Of a DNA stretch of 64,000 bases, positions 43,939 through 56,022 are shown piece by piece. The notes under the pieces are model-generated. The model was not told the DNA's origin. It made no database searches and was given only the letters and a program-made list of their open reading frames with translations. The position numbers were made by a program, and so were the translations under genes. Source of the DNA: Osmia lignaria lignaria (lineage: Eukaryota > Arthropoda > Insecta > Hymenoptera > Megachilidae); assembly GCF_051020975.1 (NCBI RefSeq), contig NW_027478167.1:14053001-14117000 (forward strand), given 5' to 3'. Position 1 is the first letter of the stretch; each line of letters starts with the position of its first letter.

Positions 43939-44229
43939 TACCCTAAAAGATTGGGGAGGGAAAGAGTGGCAGGAAAATAAAGGGGGACCAACCAACAAGG
44001 GGGAAGGGAAATGAGGGATGAGAGAGAGGAGGGAAAAGAGAGAGAAGGTAGGGAGAAAGTAAATCAGAAAGGGAGCGAAAGGGGGGAAGAGGAAGAGGAA
44101 GAGGAAGAAAAGATGCAGAAAAAAAGAAGAGGAAAGAGAAAAAGACAGGGAAAGAGAAGGAACAGAAGAAAAAGAGGAGGAGCAACGAAGGGGCTGGGGA
44201 TGGGGATGGGGGAGAAAAGGAGGGGTGGG

Positions 44230-45032
44230 AGATAGGATTCTGGAATTGTGCGAGAATCAGAAACAAAGATGAGGACTTCTGGGAGACGATCAAGAAGTGA
44301 GAAGTGGTAATATTAATGGAGACATGGTTGGAGCAGAAGGGATGGGAAAAGGTGGAGGAGTGGTTACCAAACGGGTACAAGTGGGAAGCACAGTTAACAG
44401 AGAGGAAAAATAAAAAAGGAAGGGCAATGGGAGGAATGCTAATGGGAGTAAAGGAGTTGCTGATGGGAAAAGAGGGAAGAATAACAAATAACGACGGAAA
44501 GAAGGGGATGATGACAGCGGAGTTCAAGAGAGGGGAGGAGAAGTGGAGGATAGTGGGGGTGTACGTGAACGGGGATATAGAGGAGAAGATGAAGATGACA
44601 AGAGAAAGAATGGAGGATGTGGAGGGTGAAAGGGTAACAATAATAGGAGGGGATTTCAACGCGAGAACAGGGGAGGAAGGAGGCAGAGAAACGGAGTGGG
44701 AGGGGAAAAGGAAATCAAAGGACAAAAAGCAAAATGCGGAGGGGAAAGTCCTGCTAGAGACCTTAAGGGAGACAGGTTGGGAGATTATAAACGGAAACAT
44801 AAAAGGAGACGAGGAAGGAGAATCAGGAGCTAGGGGGAATACGGTGATAGACTACGTACTCGTGGAGGAGAGGGGGAGGGAGAGAATCAAGAGAATGGAG
44901 ATAGGAGACAGAATTGATTCGGACCATCATCCGTTGATAGTGAAACTGGAATGGGGAAAGGGGGGGAAGAGGGGGGAAGAGGGGGGAAGAGGGGAAAAGA
45001 AGACCAGCGGCGAGAGGGAATTGGTTAGATGA
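44230..45032 (+). pseudogene. LINE ORF2 apurinic-like endonuclease domain
   Basis: Preceded by GFWNCARIRNKDEDFWETIK and an in-frame TGA near 44298, the frame continues with METWLEQKGWEKVEEWLP. Catalytic motifs are GGDFNARTGEEGG (about 44650), the VIDYVLV segment and SDHHPL (about 44925). These are the Asp/Asn/His signatures of APE endonucleases that nick target DNA. The domain ends at a stop at 45032, and the RT follows in another frame. Confidence 0.8.
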
Positions 45033-45072
45033 GGGAAGGGTAAGGTTCAGAAACGAAATCAACTGGAGGGAG

Positions 45073-46476
45073 ATGAGGGTGGGAAATTTAGAGGAGGATC
45101 TGGAGACAATGCTAGGAGAATTCAGAAAAGGGCTCGGGAAAGGAAGAAGAGATCCAAAAACACAAAAGAGAAGTGGCTGGTGGGACGAGGAGTGCATGGG
45201 AAAAAAGAAAGAAGTAAGGAGGGTACTAAGAGACTGGAGAAAAGGGAGAATCGAAGGGGAGGAATACAGAAGGGCCAAAAGAGAATACAATAGACTGTGT
45301 GAAGACAAAAATGAGGAGGAGAATGAGAAATTCATAAGAGAGGCGGTGGAATCAAGAACGGAAGAAGAGGTTTGGAGAATAGTAAACAGGGAGAGGATAA
45401 GAAGAGGGAGAGTAAAAACAGGTATTAAGGAGGAGGAGTGGTGGAGTCACTTTATGAAGCTATTAGGGGGGACGGAGGCAAGAGCAGTAATGGGAGGGAA
45501 AAGGGAACAGGATGAAGAAGAAAAAGCGGAAGCAGAAATAAGCAAAGAAGAGATAAGAAAAATCATAGCAAAGCTAAAAGATGGGAAAGCGACGGGAAGT
45601 GACGACATACCAAACGAGGTATGGAAATATGGAGGAGAAGAGGTGTTGGAATGGGCCAGGGAAATGTGTAATAGAGTATGGAGAGGGGAGGGATGGCCGG
45701 AAGGTTGGAAGGAAGGAACAATAGCCCCGATCAAGAAAAAAGGAGACGGAAAGCAAGTGAGTGACTATAGAGGGGTGACGCTCATGCCCACACTTTATAA
45801 GATATACGCGGCGGTGCTGACAGAGAGACTGAGAGAGGAAGCAGAGGGGAAGGGAATGATACCGGCCAATCAGACAGGGTTCAGGAGAGGGATGGGCACG
45901 ACAGACATCTACGTGCTAAACTATTTGGTAAACAGGCAGGCGAAGAGGGCAAAAGGGAAAGTGGTAGCCTTCTTTATAGACCTGAGGGTAGCATTTGATT
46001 CGGTGGACAGGGGAGTGTTAATGGAGACCCTAAGGAAAAGAGGAGTAAGGAAGGGGCTGAGGATAAGAATTAAAGAGCTATTGAGAGAGACCAAATCCAG
46101 AGTAAGAACGAGCGAAGGGGAAACGGAACCGTTCTGGACAGCAAGAGGGGTGAGACAAGGGTGTCCATTAAGCCCGTTATTGTATAACCTACTGACGGCA
46201 GACATGGAGGAAGAGCTGAGAAAAGGGGGGAGAGGAGGGATAAAGGTGGGAGGGGGGAAGATATATACTCTGGCTTACGCGGACGACGTAGTGGTTTTGG
46301 CGGAAGAAGAGGAAGACATGAGAGCGATGTTAGGAAGGCTGGAAAGGTACCTGGACGCAAAGAGGCTAGAATTGAACCAAGAAAAGTCCAAAATAATAAG
46401 ATTCAGAAAAGGAGCTGGAAGATGGAAGAAGTCAGAATGGATGTGGAAGGGAAAGAAAATCGAGGAAGTAAATTAA
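45073..46476 (+). pseudogene. LINE ORF2 reverse transcriptase domain
   Basis: The segment of 467 residues is intact. RT motifs in order are KLKDGKATGSDDIPNEVW, SDYRGVTLMPTLYKIYA, FFIDLRVAFDSVDRG (the usual KAFD is VAFD), RQGCPLSPLLYNLL, and catalytic LAYADDVVVLA near 46274. It ends at an in-frame TAA before FKYLGYVFKRNGG, which continues in the same frame at 46477. The sequence is strongly purine-biased. The style is that of APE-type LINEs common in ants; the clade name is left open. Confidence 0.88.
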
Positions 46477-47428
46477 TTCAAATACCTAGGGTATGTCTTT
46501 AAAAGAAATGGAGGAAGTGACCTGCATGTGAAGGACAGAGTCAGGAAGGCGGCGATAGTAATGAGACAAGTGTGGGGGATCGGGATGAGGAGGTTTGGAA
46601 AAAACTGGAGAAGGAGGTTATGGCTATGGGACAGACTAGTCTGGACAGTTATAGCTTATGGTGCAGAAATATGGGGATGGAGGGAATGGAAAGAGATAGA
46701 GGGTCTACACGAGAGATTCCTGAGATGGACGATAGGGGTGGATTGGCGCACGCCAGGATATATGCTCAGGGAGGAGCTGCAAAGATGGAAGATGAGAGTA
46801 AGAGCAGGAAAGCTGGCATGGGACTCTGAAAGAAAGCTGTGGGAAGGAAGACGAGGGGAGCTGGCAAGAGGCTGCTGGGAACAAATAATCAGAGACGAAG
46901 AAAGGAGTGGAGAGAAAAGTAAGTGGGAAGAGGAAAGAGAAAGATTCTTCAAGGAGAGGGGAATGGAAAGAGCAGAAGTAGAGGACAAGAGACGAAGCGG
47001 AGAGATGGGATATGAAGAGATAGAGAAGAAGGATATTCAGCTACAGGAAGAACAGATATGGGAAAAAATAATAAATTCAAGGTACAACAAATGGTACAAA
47101 ATAATAAAGGAGCCGGAAAAATACACCAAGCTATCTGGAAAAAGGATGGAAGGAGGAGAGGTGGAGAAGAGTGGCCAGATTCAGGCTGGGAAACGAAATA
47201 AACGAAGCAAAGTATTGGGAAAAAGAAGAGAAAAGAAGATGCAGAGCATGCGGATGGGAAGAAGAAACGTGGGAACACATATGGGAAAGATGCTCCATGA
47301 AGGAAGGGAGAGAGATGGGGTGGCAAGAAAGGGTGAGGGAACTGCTGGGAGGAAATGGTGCAGGGGAAGAATGGATGAAAGAGGTAAAGAAACATAGAGA
47401 GCAAGCAGCGAAAGAGGGAGGGGCATGA
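46477..47428 (+). pseudogene. LINE ORF2 C-terminal region with CCHC zinc knuckle
   Basis: After the stop at 46476 the frame continues with FKYLGYVFK and IAYGAEIWGWREWKEIE, the thumb and C-terminal parts. A frameshift near 47165 leads to ARFRLGNEINEAKYW and the knuckle CRACGWEEETWEHIWERC (C-x2-C-x8-H-x4-C). The product is dead in this copy. Confidence 0.8.
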
Positions 47429-47775
47429 AATAAGAATTAAATAAAAGGAGAACAAGGTAGGAAGGAAGGAAAATAAAAAAGAGGAAAGAACGCAGCAGGA
47501 TGTGGCAACACAAGAGAAGAAACTATCAGGTTGGTAACACTGTCAAAACACATGATGAAAGATGTACAGGAAAAGGCCACAGAAGGGGAGGAGCAAAGAT
47601 AGAAGGATAGATGGCGCAATAGTAGGGGAGCAACGCACGTGTTAATACAATAACGAGAAAGGTTAAGAGAACACGTGCCAAGGCAGGAAAGGAAAAGATA
47701 GTAAAGAAGTGGAAAAATAAAGTAAAGCAATGGACAACCTAAGAGAATTGGGGGAAGAAATAAAAGAGTTGAGAA
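47429..47775 (+). other. LINE 3' untranslated region
   Basis: A-rich, non-coding. It ends gagaataaaataattttt, where a fold-back element begins. Confidence 0.5.
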
Positions 47776-48704
47776 TAAAATAATTTTTAACAAAAAACAA
47801 ATCCGACTTCGAAATGCACTAAAAAGTGTCAAATAATTTCTATTTCATTTATACCAATATTCCATAGCTATTAATAATATCTACTTAATCGTTAAATAGG
47901 ATACCAAATACATTTCAATGTTTTCGGAGGCGGTACAAAATTATAAACTTTTCCTCTACTAGGAAGATCCTAGTTCAGGGGTCAGCAACATATGACAAAT
48001 GACCCATTTGATAATTTCAAGTAAACAACATTCAACGGGAATCAACATACCCATTGCGGATTAACTATACTACAGTTCACGAGAGACCATTCTTAACTCG
48101 CGCAGCTCAGTAGGTCTGGCGACATTTTTAATCACGTGTGTGATATAATTTTTTCTTTGAAATATAATAGAAATTTCGTTGTATCGTGTATCTTTACCAT
48201 ATCGTCATCGGGTATCAGTTATCGTACGTCATATATTTCTGTCCACCATTTAAATGATCACAAAGCAAAAAGCTAGCTGAAGAGAGGAATGACACACGTT
48301 ATTAAAAATGTACCTAGACCTAATGAGCTGCGCGAGTTAAGTGTGGTCTCTCGTGAATTGCAGTATACATGTACATCAGAAGTGCTACCAACTTCTGATA
48401 CAATCATTACAAATACGAATGTTTTCTGACGTATCTATAACGATTTGAATTTTTTTTTTACGACTTATTAATTACCAGGTTTGCCATACCGCAGTCAAAT
48501 CGTTATTGGCAGCATCGTATATTCGGATATTTTTAATTTTGCGCTGCCTCCGAAAACTTTGAAATGTATTTGGTATCCTATTTAACGATTAAGTAGATAT
48601 TATTAATAGCTATGGAATATTGGTATAAATGAAATAGAAATTATTTGACACTTTTTAGTGCATTTCGAAGTTGGACTTGTTTTTTGTTAAAAATTATTTT
48701 ATTT
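47776..48704. mobile_element. Fold-back element, second family (~930 bp)
   Basis: Both ends carry aataaaataatttttaac...caaRtccRacttcgaaatgcac in inverted orientation. The palindrome continues through cactaaaaagtgtcaaataa, the acttaatcgttaaataggat block and the centrally placed ctaggtctggcgac/cctagacctaatgag pair. A truncated relative lies at 54811-55442. No ORF is recognised. Confidence 0.75.
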
Positions 48705-48867
48705 CACACTTTTTAGTGGAACCTGTAGTATTTTTAGGATAGTGTAAGGTGATTTTGGGTTTCTGTTACTTAGCTAATAACCATAAACCTAAAAAATATT
48801 GACCAAATTTAAATGGTTAATAAACAACAAATTCCCTAAATTTTTGCAAGTGGGGTCATCGCGGATA
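48705..48867. other. Short linker containing the insertion target of fold-back copy 2
   Basis: It includes aaatttttgcaagtggggtcatcgcggata, the same flank as at 1885-1910 and as the empty site at 50074-50100. Confidence 0.6.
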
Positions 48868-49967
48868 TACAGAGTGTCACGCGGCTACCTCTACAGCCGA
48901 AGAGAGATGATTGCTAAAGTGATTCTAAACGACTTTTTCCTTTCCCAAAATGTTGGTTAAGGCTTGTTTTTCTAGTTATTAACAAAAAACACCGACCAAT
49001 GCGAGCGCGTACAGCGCGCGAGCTCAGGGACTGCAATGTCGGCTATGAAAAGCGGACCTGACGTAGGTCGCAAACGAACGGCTCGGCACCCCGTTGACAT
49101 AGCACAATAAAAAAATTGGACGGGTAGAACATTTTTAGTCGTTGTTTAAATTGAATACGGAACCTAATCTCTTGTCGCCTATCATAATGTAAAAATGATT
49201 GAAATGGAATAATTAATAAACGTTTGAATTGGAAGCCACGTTAATGATGAAAAATTTGAAAACAATATAAATGAAACTTTCGCATTAGTTCGTAAATTAA
49301 CCTACTACGCTGAAAGCAGATAATTGTCACTGGGAATCGAGGAAACACGTTCGGTAGAACAGAAATTTTCATGATCGGGCCAGTGAACTACCCTCATTTA
49401 TTGCACTTAGGTGTGAATAATAGGCGAGGTGTTTGCTCATCGAATGTCCAGAATCGACGCAGTGATCTAGTGGGAATTATTTGCTTTCAGCGTAGCAAGT
49501 TAATTTAGAAACGAATGGGTAAGTTTCATTTAAATTGTTTTCAAATTTTGCATCATTAGTGTAGCCTTTAATTCAAACGTTTATTAATTATACCACTTCA
49601 AACATTTTTATTAGTTGTTTAAAACCCTTAGAATTTCCTTTTTTACATTATGACAGGCAATAAGAGATTAGGTTCCATATTCATTCTAAACAGCAACTAA
49701 AAATGTTCTACCAGTTTAGTTTTTTTATTGTGCTATGCCAACGGGGTGCCAAGCCGTTCGTTCGCGACCTATGTCAGGCCCGGTTTTCGTATCCGACACT
49801 GCAGTCCCTGGGACTGCGCGCTATCCGCGCTCGGATTGGTCGGTGTTTTTTGTTATTAACTCGCAAACCAAGCCTTAGCCAACAATTTGGCAAAGGAAAA
49901 AGTTATTTAGAATCCCCTTAGCAATCATCCCTCTACGGCTGTCGATGTAGTCGCCTGACACCCTGTA
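48868..49967. mobile_element. Fold-back (long-TIR) MITE, copy 2, TA target duplication
   Basis: This copy matches 1911-3041 almost throughout. It starts CAGAGTGTCACGCGGCTACC (48870) and ends GTCGCCTGACACCCTG (49965), with TA flanks. The arms are inverted around about 49430. Upstream and downstream flanks also match copy 1, so either the composite was duplicated or the element repeatedly hit the same position of a repeat. Confidence 0.75.
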
Positions 49968-50672
49968 ATTCCTACCAAATATGAAAGGTTTCATCGCGAA
50001 CGATACATTCCTTGCAGAGTAACATGAAGGCGTAGACTTTTTGCTATAACAGTAGTTATTAACAAATTCAATAAATTTTTGCAAGTGATATCATCGCGGA
50101 TATACCTCCTACTAAATGTGAAAGTTTTCATCGCAATCGCTACATTCCCCGCAGCATAAACGCCAGAGGACATAAATGAAGTATTACGTTTTTTGCGACA
50201 TAAGTCGTTAGGAATGAAAAAATACAAACATTTTTTTGCGAGACCAACCGGGAAATATATTCTACAAGATGCAACATTTTTTATTCGATTGGTCCATCCG
50301 TTTCGCGGTAATCGGTGAAAAATATAAGGCAAGCATTACGTTTTTTGCAAAAAAGTCGTTAACAATGAAAAAATGAAAAATATTTTTTTAACGGGACCAA
50401 TCGGGAGACATACTCTACAAGATGCAAAATGTTTCGTTCCGATTGGTCCATCCATCTTGGTGTAATCGGCGAACATACATTTAGAAAAAATAGTCGTTAG
50501 GAATGAAAAAATGCAAAATGCTTTTTAAAGGGACCAATCGGGAGACATACTCTAATAGATGCAAAAGGTTTCATTCCAATTGGTCCATCCGTCTCGGCGT
50601 AATCGGTGAACATACATAAAAAAAAAAAATACATACACATCGAATTGAGTATCCTCCTCCTTTTCGAAGTCG
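49968..50672 (-). repeat. Dispersed composite repeat, second copy, with an empty fold-back site
   Basis: Homologous to 3042-3600. At 50074-50100 the sequence tttttgcaagtgatatcatcgcggata is followed directly by cctcctactaaatgtgaaag. This is the uninterrupted version of the fold-back target. The region ends with ctcctccttttcgaagtcggat. Confidence 0.65.
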
Positions 50673-50679
50673 GATAAAA

Positions 50680-51359
50680 AAGATAGTAAAGCTGAGAGAG
50701 GAGGTGAGAGGATGGAGGATAGGGTTAGGGGAAAAAAGAATAAGTGAAGAGGATAGGACAAGCAGAGAGGAGGAAGAGGACTACGGAAAGGGCCCGGAGG
50801 AGAAAGAGAAGGAGAAGAGTAGGGAAAAGGAAGAAGAAGGAAGCCGGGATAACAGAAACAGTGAAGAAACAAAGGGAGGACAGAGAAAGGAAGAAAATCG
50901 AGACGAGGAAGAGAGAAAGAGAGAGGGAAACTGGGAGAGCAGGAAGAGCCCAAAGGGAGGAAACGAGGTCACAAATGAGGCAGCAGGAGAAAAGGAAGCA
51001 GATAAAAGGGTGAGAGAAGAAGAGGAAAGAAGAAAGCGATGGCTGGCAGAAGATGAAAAAAGGAGAAATATAAGAAGAAAGGAAAGCCTGGTTTGGAAAG
51101 GGGTGGAAGGAGAAAACCTGGAGGAAAAACTAAGGCACATAACTACAATCCTAGAGAAGGAGCTAGGAGTGAAAGCAATAATTAAGGGAGCAACGGAAGG
51201 GGAAGGGGAGGGGAGAAGGGTGATGGTGATAACAGAATTAGAGGAGGAAGACAACAAAAAGGAAATGGTGTGGATGAGGAACGGGATCTCGGACAGGTGG
51301 AGGGTGGAAGTGGATGAGGACTTAACCAAAGAAGAAAGAAGAATGAAATGGATGATTAA
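50680..51359 (+). pseudogene. LINE ORF1 copy, first part (interrupted by MITE)
   Basis: A K/E-rich coiled-coil protein is followed by an RRM-like region (LRHITTILEKELGVKAIIKG, then RRVMVITELEEEDNKKEMVW). It is related in style, but not identical, to ORF1 at 42.5 kb. The frame runs KWMI into the TTAA site and resumes after the MITE at 51777 as KEKARKEKEEGRS, so it was continuous before the insertion. Confidence 0.7.
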
Positions 51360-51776
51360 CACGTTGACTGCCACGTCACCCGTATTCGGGTGACAGTAAA
51401 GTTTCTGATCGGGCCGCGTCACCCGTATTGGGGTGACGCTTATTTGACTACTTGCGCAGAACATTCGTATGTGGTTGAAATTATATTTCGCAGAGGAAGT
51501 AACAAAACTATTGAATATTAATTAATATAAACTAAGAGTCAAACTCATCCTGTACACTGCGACAAGTTCTTGCAACTCAATGTACAGTGGCGAGATGAGA
51601 AACAAATGCGAAGTAACGAAAATAAATGACCGAGCATGATACCATAGAAACAAACGGGGCAGGAGCGATTCGCATTTTTAAAATATCGGTGGGATTACCC
51701 AGCAGACTACGCTTCGTACAACGATACGCGTGGCCTGAAGGAAATTTCACTGTAAACACGCGCGGCAGTCAACGTG
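51360..51776. mobile_element. piggyBac-type MITE (417 bp), TTAA target duplication
   Basis: Terminal inverted repeats CACGTTGACTGCC...GGCAGTCAACGTG are perfect over 13 bp and are flanked by TTAA (51356-51359 and 51777-51780). Inside the left end is a doubled gtcacccgtatt(c/g)gggtgac palindrome. There is no ORF. TTAA specificity is diagnostic of piggyBac transposases. Confidence 0.9.
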
Positions 51777-52646
51777 TTAAGGAGAAGGCGAGAAAGGAAA
51801 AAGAAGAAGGAAGAAGTATTCTATTCAACAGCAGAAGGATCTGGGTGGAAGGAAAAGAAATGAAGTGGTGTGAGGAAAAGAAGAGATGGGAAAGGATGAC
51901 ACTAGAGGAAAGGCTAGAAAGGGCTGCAAGCCAAGGAAGAATGGAGAAAAAAGAAGAGTGAGAAAGTGCACACAGGGAAAATAGCTGTATCTAGTTTAGA
52001 GTGCAACTAGACAGAAGCAGTACTTTTGGTTATTTTGGATGTCTTTATTTCTTTATTTTGGACTTTGAGTTGATTCTGAGTACATTATTTTATATCCATA
52101 TGTTATGTTTAATCGGAGTTTAAAATATGTTATGTTTTGTTTAAGTGTATGATGATCTACAAGCTAGGAAAAGAGGTTTATTTAGTGGTATATGATTACA
52201 AAGAGGCTATAAAGTTTAGTTGTTGTTAGTTTTTAGTTTTAGAGCTTAGAGTAGCGCAAGGCTGCAATAACAGAGGCTTTAGACTTTAGTTTTTAGTTTT
52301 AGTGATTAATAGATGAGGTAAGTCAGAGGAAAAGGATAAGGTAAAGAAGCAAAGGTCTAGTGTATATAGGGATAGCAAAAGGCACATAGATATCAACACA
52401 GGATAGGCGAGGAAGGCGTTAAATGAAGACCTTATTTTATTTTTATATTAATATATTTTTATATCATATTATATATTTTTATATATTTCTAGTTTTGTTT
52501 ATGTTTGTATATATTGGATAAGTAAAAGAGAGGTGGAAGAAAGATTGTAGAGAGAAGGGGTGGAAAAAAAAAATGTAACAGGTGCGGGTACGCTCCTGAG
52601 AAAAGCGCCACATAATCCCGCAAGGGGAATGGATAAATAAATACAA
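51777..52646 (+). pseudogene. LINE ORF1 end and 3' region
   Basis: Coding continues with ILFNSRRIWVEGKEMKWCEE and stops at 51961. It is followed by about 680 bp of non-coding sequence with short repeats of the ttagtttttagttttag type, ending in ataaataaatacaataat. ORF2 is absent, so this is an internally deleted or non-autonomous LINE copy. Confidence 0.6.
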
Positions 52647-52650
52647 TAAT

Positions 52651-53634
52651 TGTGACCCGTTAAACGTGGGTGCACTCTATACATTGTTTCAATTACAATA
52701 AGCCGCGGGACAGTTCAAATGCGTTTCTTTAACAACACTTTACGCTGGGCGCCAGCCACGTCTCGTGGCAATCAAAACCGAAAGGAGAAGGGGTTGAATT
52801 GGGGGTCGTTACAGGGGAGGGGACTCGTGACACTTACGTCCGTACAATATTTCGCGGGGGAGTGCACAGGGAGGACTATTTAGGGCAGGGAGTGGTCTCA
52901 GGGTAGGAGAAGGGGGTTCCCAGGACGTTCGTTACGTTACGCGTGGAAGCCGACAAAATCTCAAAATAGGGGGCTCGCAAAGAAAGACAGGGAAGGTGTT
53001 CGTTGCCAATTCTCAAACAATACCAATGTACAATTTAGGTAATTCGAGGGACTCACCAAACTTCACACTCACTCTCGTACTCGCAAACTCCGCAAATCGC
53101 TTTTCCAAAAGTCTCTCTCAAAATCTTTACTTAACGATAGCCTAGAGCTCAATGACGGCTCGTTGTCGCCGCTGCGACGACGAGACCGCCGTGGTAAAAT
53201 TTTGGGGAGGGGATGGGTCTAGGAAGGGGCCTCTTTCGGCTGCGGGATAGATCGATAATCGATTGTCGATATGCCGGTGATCGGGTCGATGGGGCTGGCG
53301 GATATCCTGTGATGACGAGTGGGCTGAGGTCTTCGGGCTCGGCGACAGATGGCTCCGGGTGGACGTTTTAACATCATTTGGGCAGCTTCGTCAATTTCCC
53401 CCGAAGTCCCACGTCGCTGCTTTTCCTTGGAAAGGGTTAGGGGTTTGTTGCCGGCCTCGTAGCTCCTTCTGGAAGTATTCCATGTGGATTTTCCGTCGCC
53501 TCCATCGGCCCGACACAGGTGGGCAGGGAAAAGGGATTAGATGAGGGAAGCGCTAAGGGTTATCTTTAGGTGGGAATGTGAGTTGGGAGGAGCGCAGCGA
53601 TTGTAACTTGGGGCACGGGTGTCACCACGTTACA
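52651..53634. mobile_element. Solo LTR F (984 bp), TSD TAAT
   Basis: TGTGACCCGTTAAACG...CACCACGTTACA, flanked by TAAT at 52647-52650 and 53635-53638. It has entered the tail of the LINE. It contains a gctgggcgccagccacgtctcgtggc inverted block and is related, in opposite orientation, to fragment E at 17259-17808. Confidence 0.8.
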
Positions 53635-54810
53635 TAATATAATAATGACAACAATTTATATCCAAACCAACGGGAAAAACCGAAAAACCTGAAAAAAAAT
53701 TCCTTAAACCACTTAAGTTATTAAGTGATTAAGCGAGAACATTTTAAGTGCTTTAAGGAATTTTTTTCGGGTTTTTCGATTTTTGCCGTCGGTTTATATA
53801 TAAAAGACACCTGATTCCAAATTTTCATGATTCTAGCTTTTTTGGAAGTGGATTAGAATTAACATGATCCTCCTTCTATTATATATTTTCCAAGAATTAT
53901 GCGTTTTTGGCATATTTATATCTTAGGTTCCAGGCTAGGTAAAAAGTTGTCTTTTACATGAGAGTTAGTTGACATTATATCTAGCTCACATACAAATTTT
54001 GGTTGACCTCGGTTACCGGGGAGAGAGGCAATGGCGGTGCAAATATGGCTAAAAAGCGCTTAACTCTGGTACGAGATATACTACTCGGCAGCTTAGAAGG
54101 GGCGGGCGGGGAACTTGGTTCGCGCGCTGCTACGCGCGTTGATTATAAAATTGTTCGGAAAAGTTGAATGGTCACAGCGGACAGAAACGAAACACGAGCC
54201 TTTTGTAACAATTAACAATATATTTAACACAACAAGAATGTACAAAAGAAGAAATATATACAACAGGTGAGGCACAAATCACTAGCGTTCACGCGAGAGT
54301 TCAATACAACGAGTACACAGAGTTATTAAGCGAATAAACTGACGTATTATTAATAAACATATACTAAAGCCTGGACAAAATTATATGAGTCGCGGCGCGG
54401 ACTGAAATTCACACGTCGCGTGGTCAGAATTGCGTCTAGCGAAAGATAAAGCGCGTGGACGGCGAAGCAGGTGGTTTCGCATTGATCGATCATCCAAGAA
54501 GAATGCAAATCGATCATGGCGTCGATCGTGCCGGTTACGGCGTGGAGAGGGGACCGCGTTGACAAAGAGGGCCCGAGAGGTGCTGCCGCTATTGGTAACG
54601 ACGTACCAACGAAATACTTTCGTTGCCAACTTCGTCTGGTCTGCGATGATTTGGGGAATTTTGCCAACAAAAATAAAAATATTAAAATATAATGAGATAC
54701 ATATAATATTGAAAAAAATAAGATATACAGAATATTGAAAAGTATAAAATATATAAAATATGGGATTGTATAGAATATATAAAATGTTGAAAAGTATAAA
54801 GTATATATAA
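53635..54810. other. Non-coding, with a ~150-bp palindrome; no gene recognised
   Basis: At about 53660-53805, aaaaaccgaaaaacctgaaaaaaaattccttaaa and its near-complement tttaaggaatttttttcgggtttttcgattttt form a long hairpin around the centre near 53733. The remaining sequence, including open frames at 54350-54850, shows no recognisable motif. Confidence 0.55.
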
Positions 54811-55442
54811 AATAACTTTTAACAAAAGAAAATCCGACTTCGAAATGCACTAAAAAGTGTAAAATAATAATTTCTACTTCATTTATATCTGTATTCCACA
54901 GCTATTAATAAAATCTACTTAATCGTTAAATAGGATCCTAAATACATTTCAACCTTTTCGGAGGCGGCGTAAAATTAAAAACTTTTCTTCTACTAGGAAG
55001 ATCCTAGTTCAGCGTCGGCAACCAGTGATAAATGACCTATTTGATAATTTCAAGTAAACAATATTCAACGGGAATCAACATACCCATTGCAGATTAACTG
55101 TACTGCAGTTCACGAGGGACCATACTTAACTCGCGCAGCTTACTAGGTCTAGGGACACTTTTAATAACGTGTGTGATTCCCCTCTACAGCTTGCTTCTTA
55201 CTTGACGATCATATAATTTTTTCTTTGAAAAATAATAGGAATTTCATTGTATCGTGTATCTTTACCATGTCATCATCGCTTATCAGTTATCGTACGTCAT
55301 ATATTTCTGTCCACCATTTATATGATCGCAAAGTAAGAAGCAAGCTGTAGAGGGGAATCACAATTGTTATTAAAATTCTCCCTAGACCTAGTGAGCTGTG
55401 CGCATTAAATATGGTCTCTCGTGAAATGCAGAATACACGTAC
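54811..55442. mobile_element. Fold-back element of the second family, right arm missing
   Basis: Homologous to 47776-48400 from aataacttttaac through the centre. It carries a better-preserved inner hairpin, gattcccctctacagcttgcttcttac ... gtaagaagcaagctgtagaggggaatc. Similarity stops near 55442, so the outer right arm is deleted. Confidence 0.7.
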
Positions 55443-56022
55443 TGTACGCGTCCACTAAGTTGAGACTCCTAATGAATCGGGTCTGATTGGTCGAAGCTAG
55501 ATGGGCCAGGCTAGACACGCACACTTATATAGTTGAGCCACACGCATTCTCGCTATTCGCTTCCTAGGTTACAACTACTAATACAAATGAAGTGTGACGT
55601 GTGACAGAGAAAAAGAACTGTACGGGTCGAAATGAAGTGAGACGAAGCGAAGCAGCTCTTGCATTGGCGTAGATGTTGGCTCTTGGATAGACGTTAGCTG
55701 TTGGGTAGACGTTGAAAATTTTAAATCGTCGCTGAGTGTCTACCTACTAACATATTAACCTCATATTTTAGTAATTAATATAAAACATTAACATTAACAT
55801 TAATAATGAAATAACTCACATTTTCTTACTTTATAAGTCTTCCACAATTTTGTTGTTGTTAATTCTTACAGCTCTTGCCGTTCCTCTTGCCGTTCCTCTT
55901 GCTGTTTCTCTTGCTTTCCCTTGCTGTATATGAATACATTGTAATTATATATTTTATCTTGCATAAAGACAAATACTTTATTCAATATGGAACGAATTAA
56001 TTTTTAAATTATTTTACCTTAT
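55443..56022 (-). other. Probable left flank of the DD82E transposon; no gene
   Basis: No coding sequence. Short cttgccgttcct repeats lie near 55870-55920. Because the BEL element splits cttat just beyond the stop of the transposase at 62415, the DNA left of 56023 is the original continuation of that transposon. Its terminus was not defined. Confidence 0.4.

Noticed and set aside
43096..47832. Long minus-strand open frames opposite the LINE
   Set aside because: They arise because the plus strand is extremely purine-rich, giving Ser/Leu/Pro/Phe-rich antisense frames without domains.
54350..54850. 166-codon minus-strand frame as a gene
   Set aside because: The N-terminal part is a translation of simple AT repeats and nothing in the rest resembles a domain.
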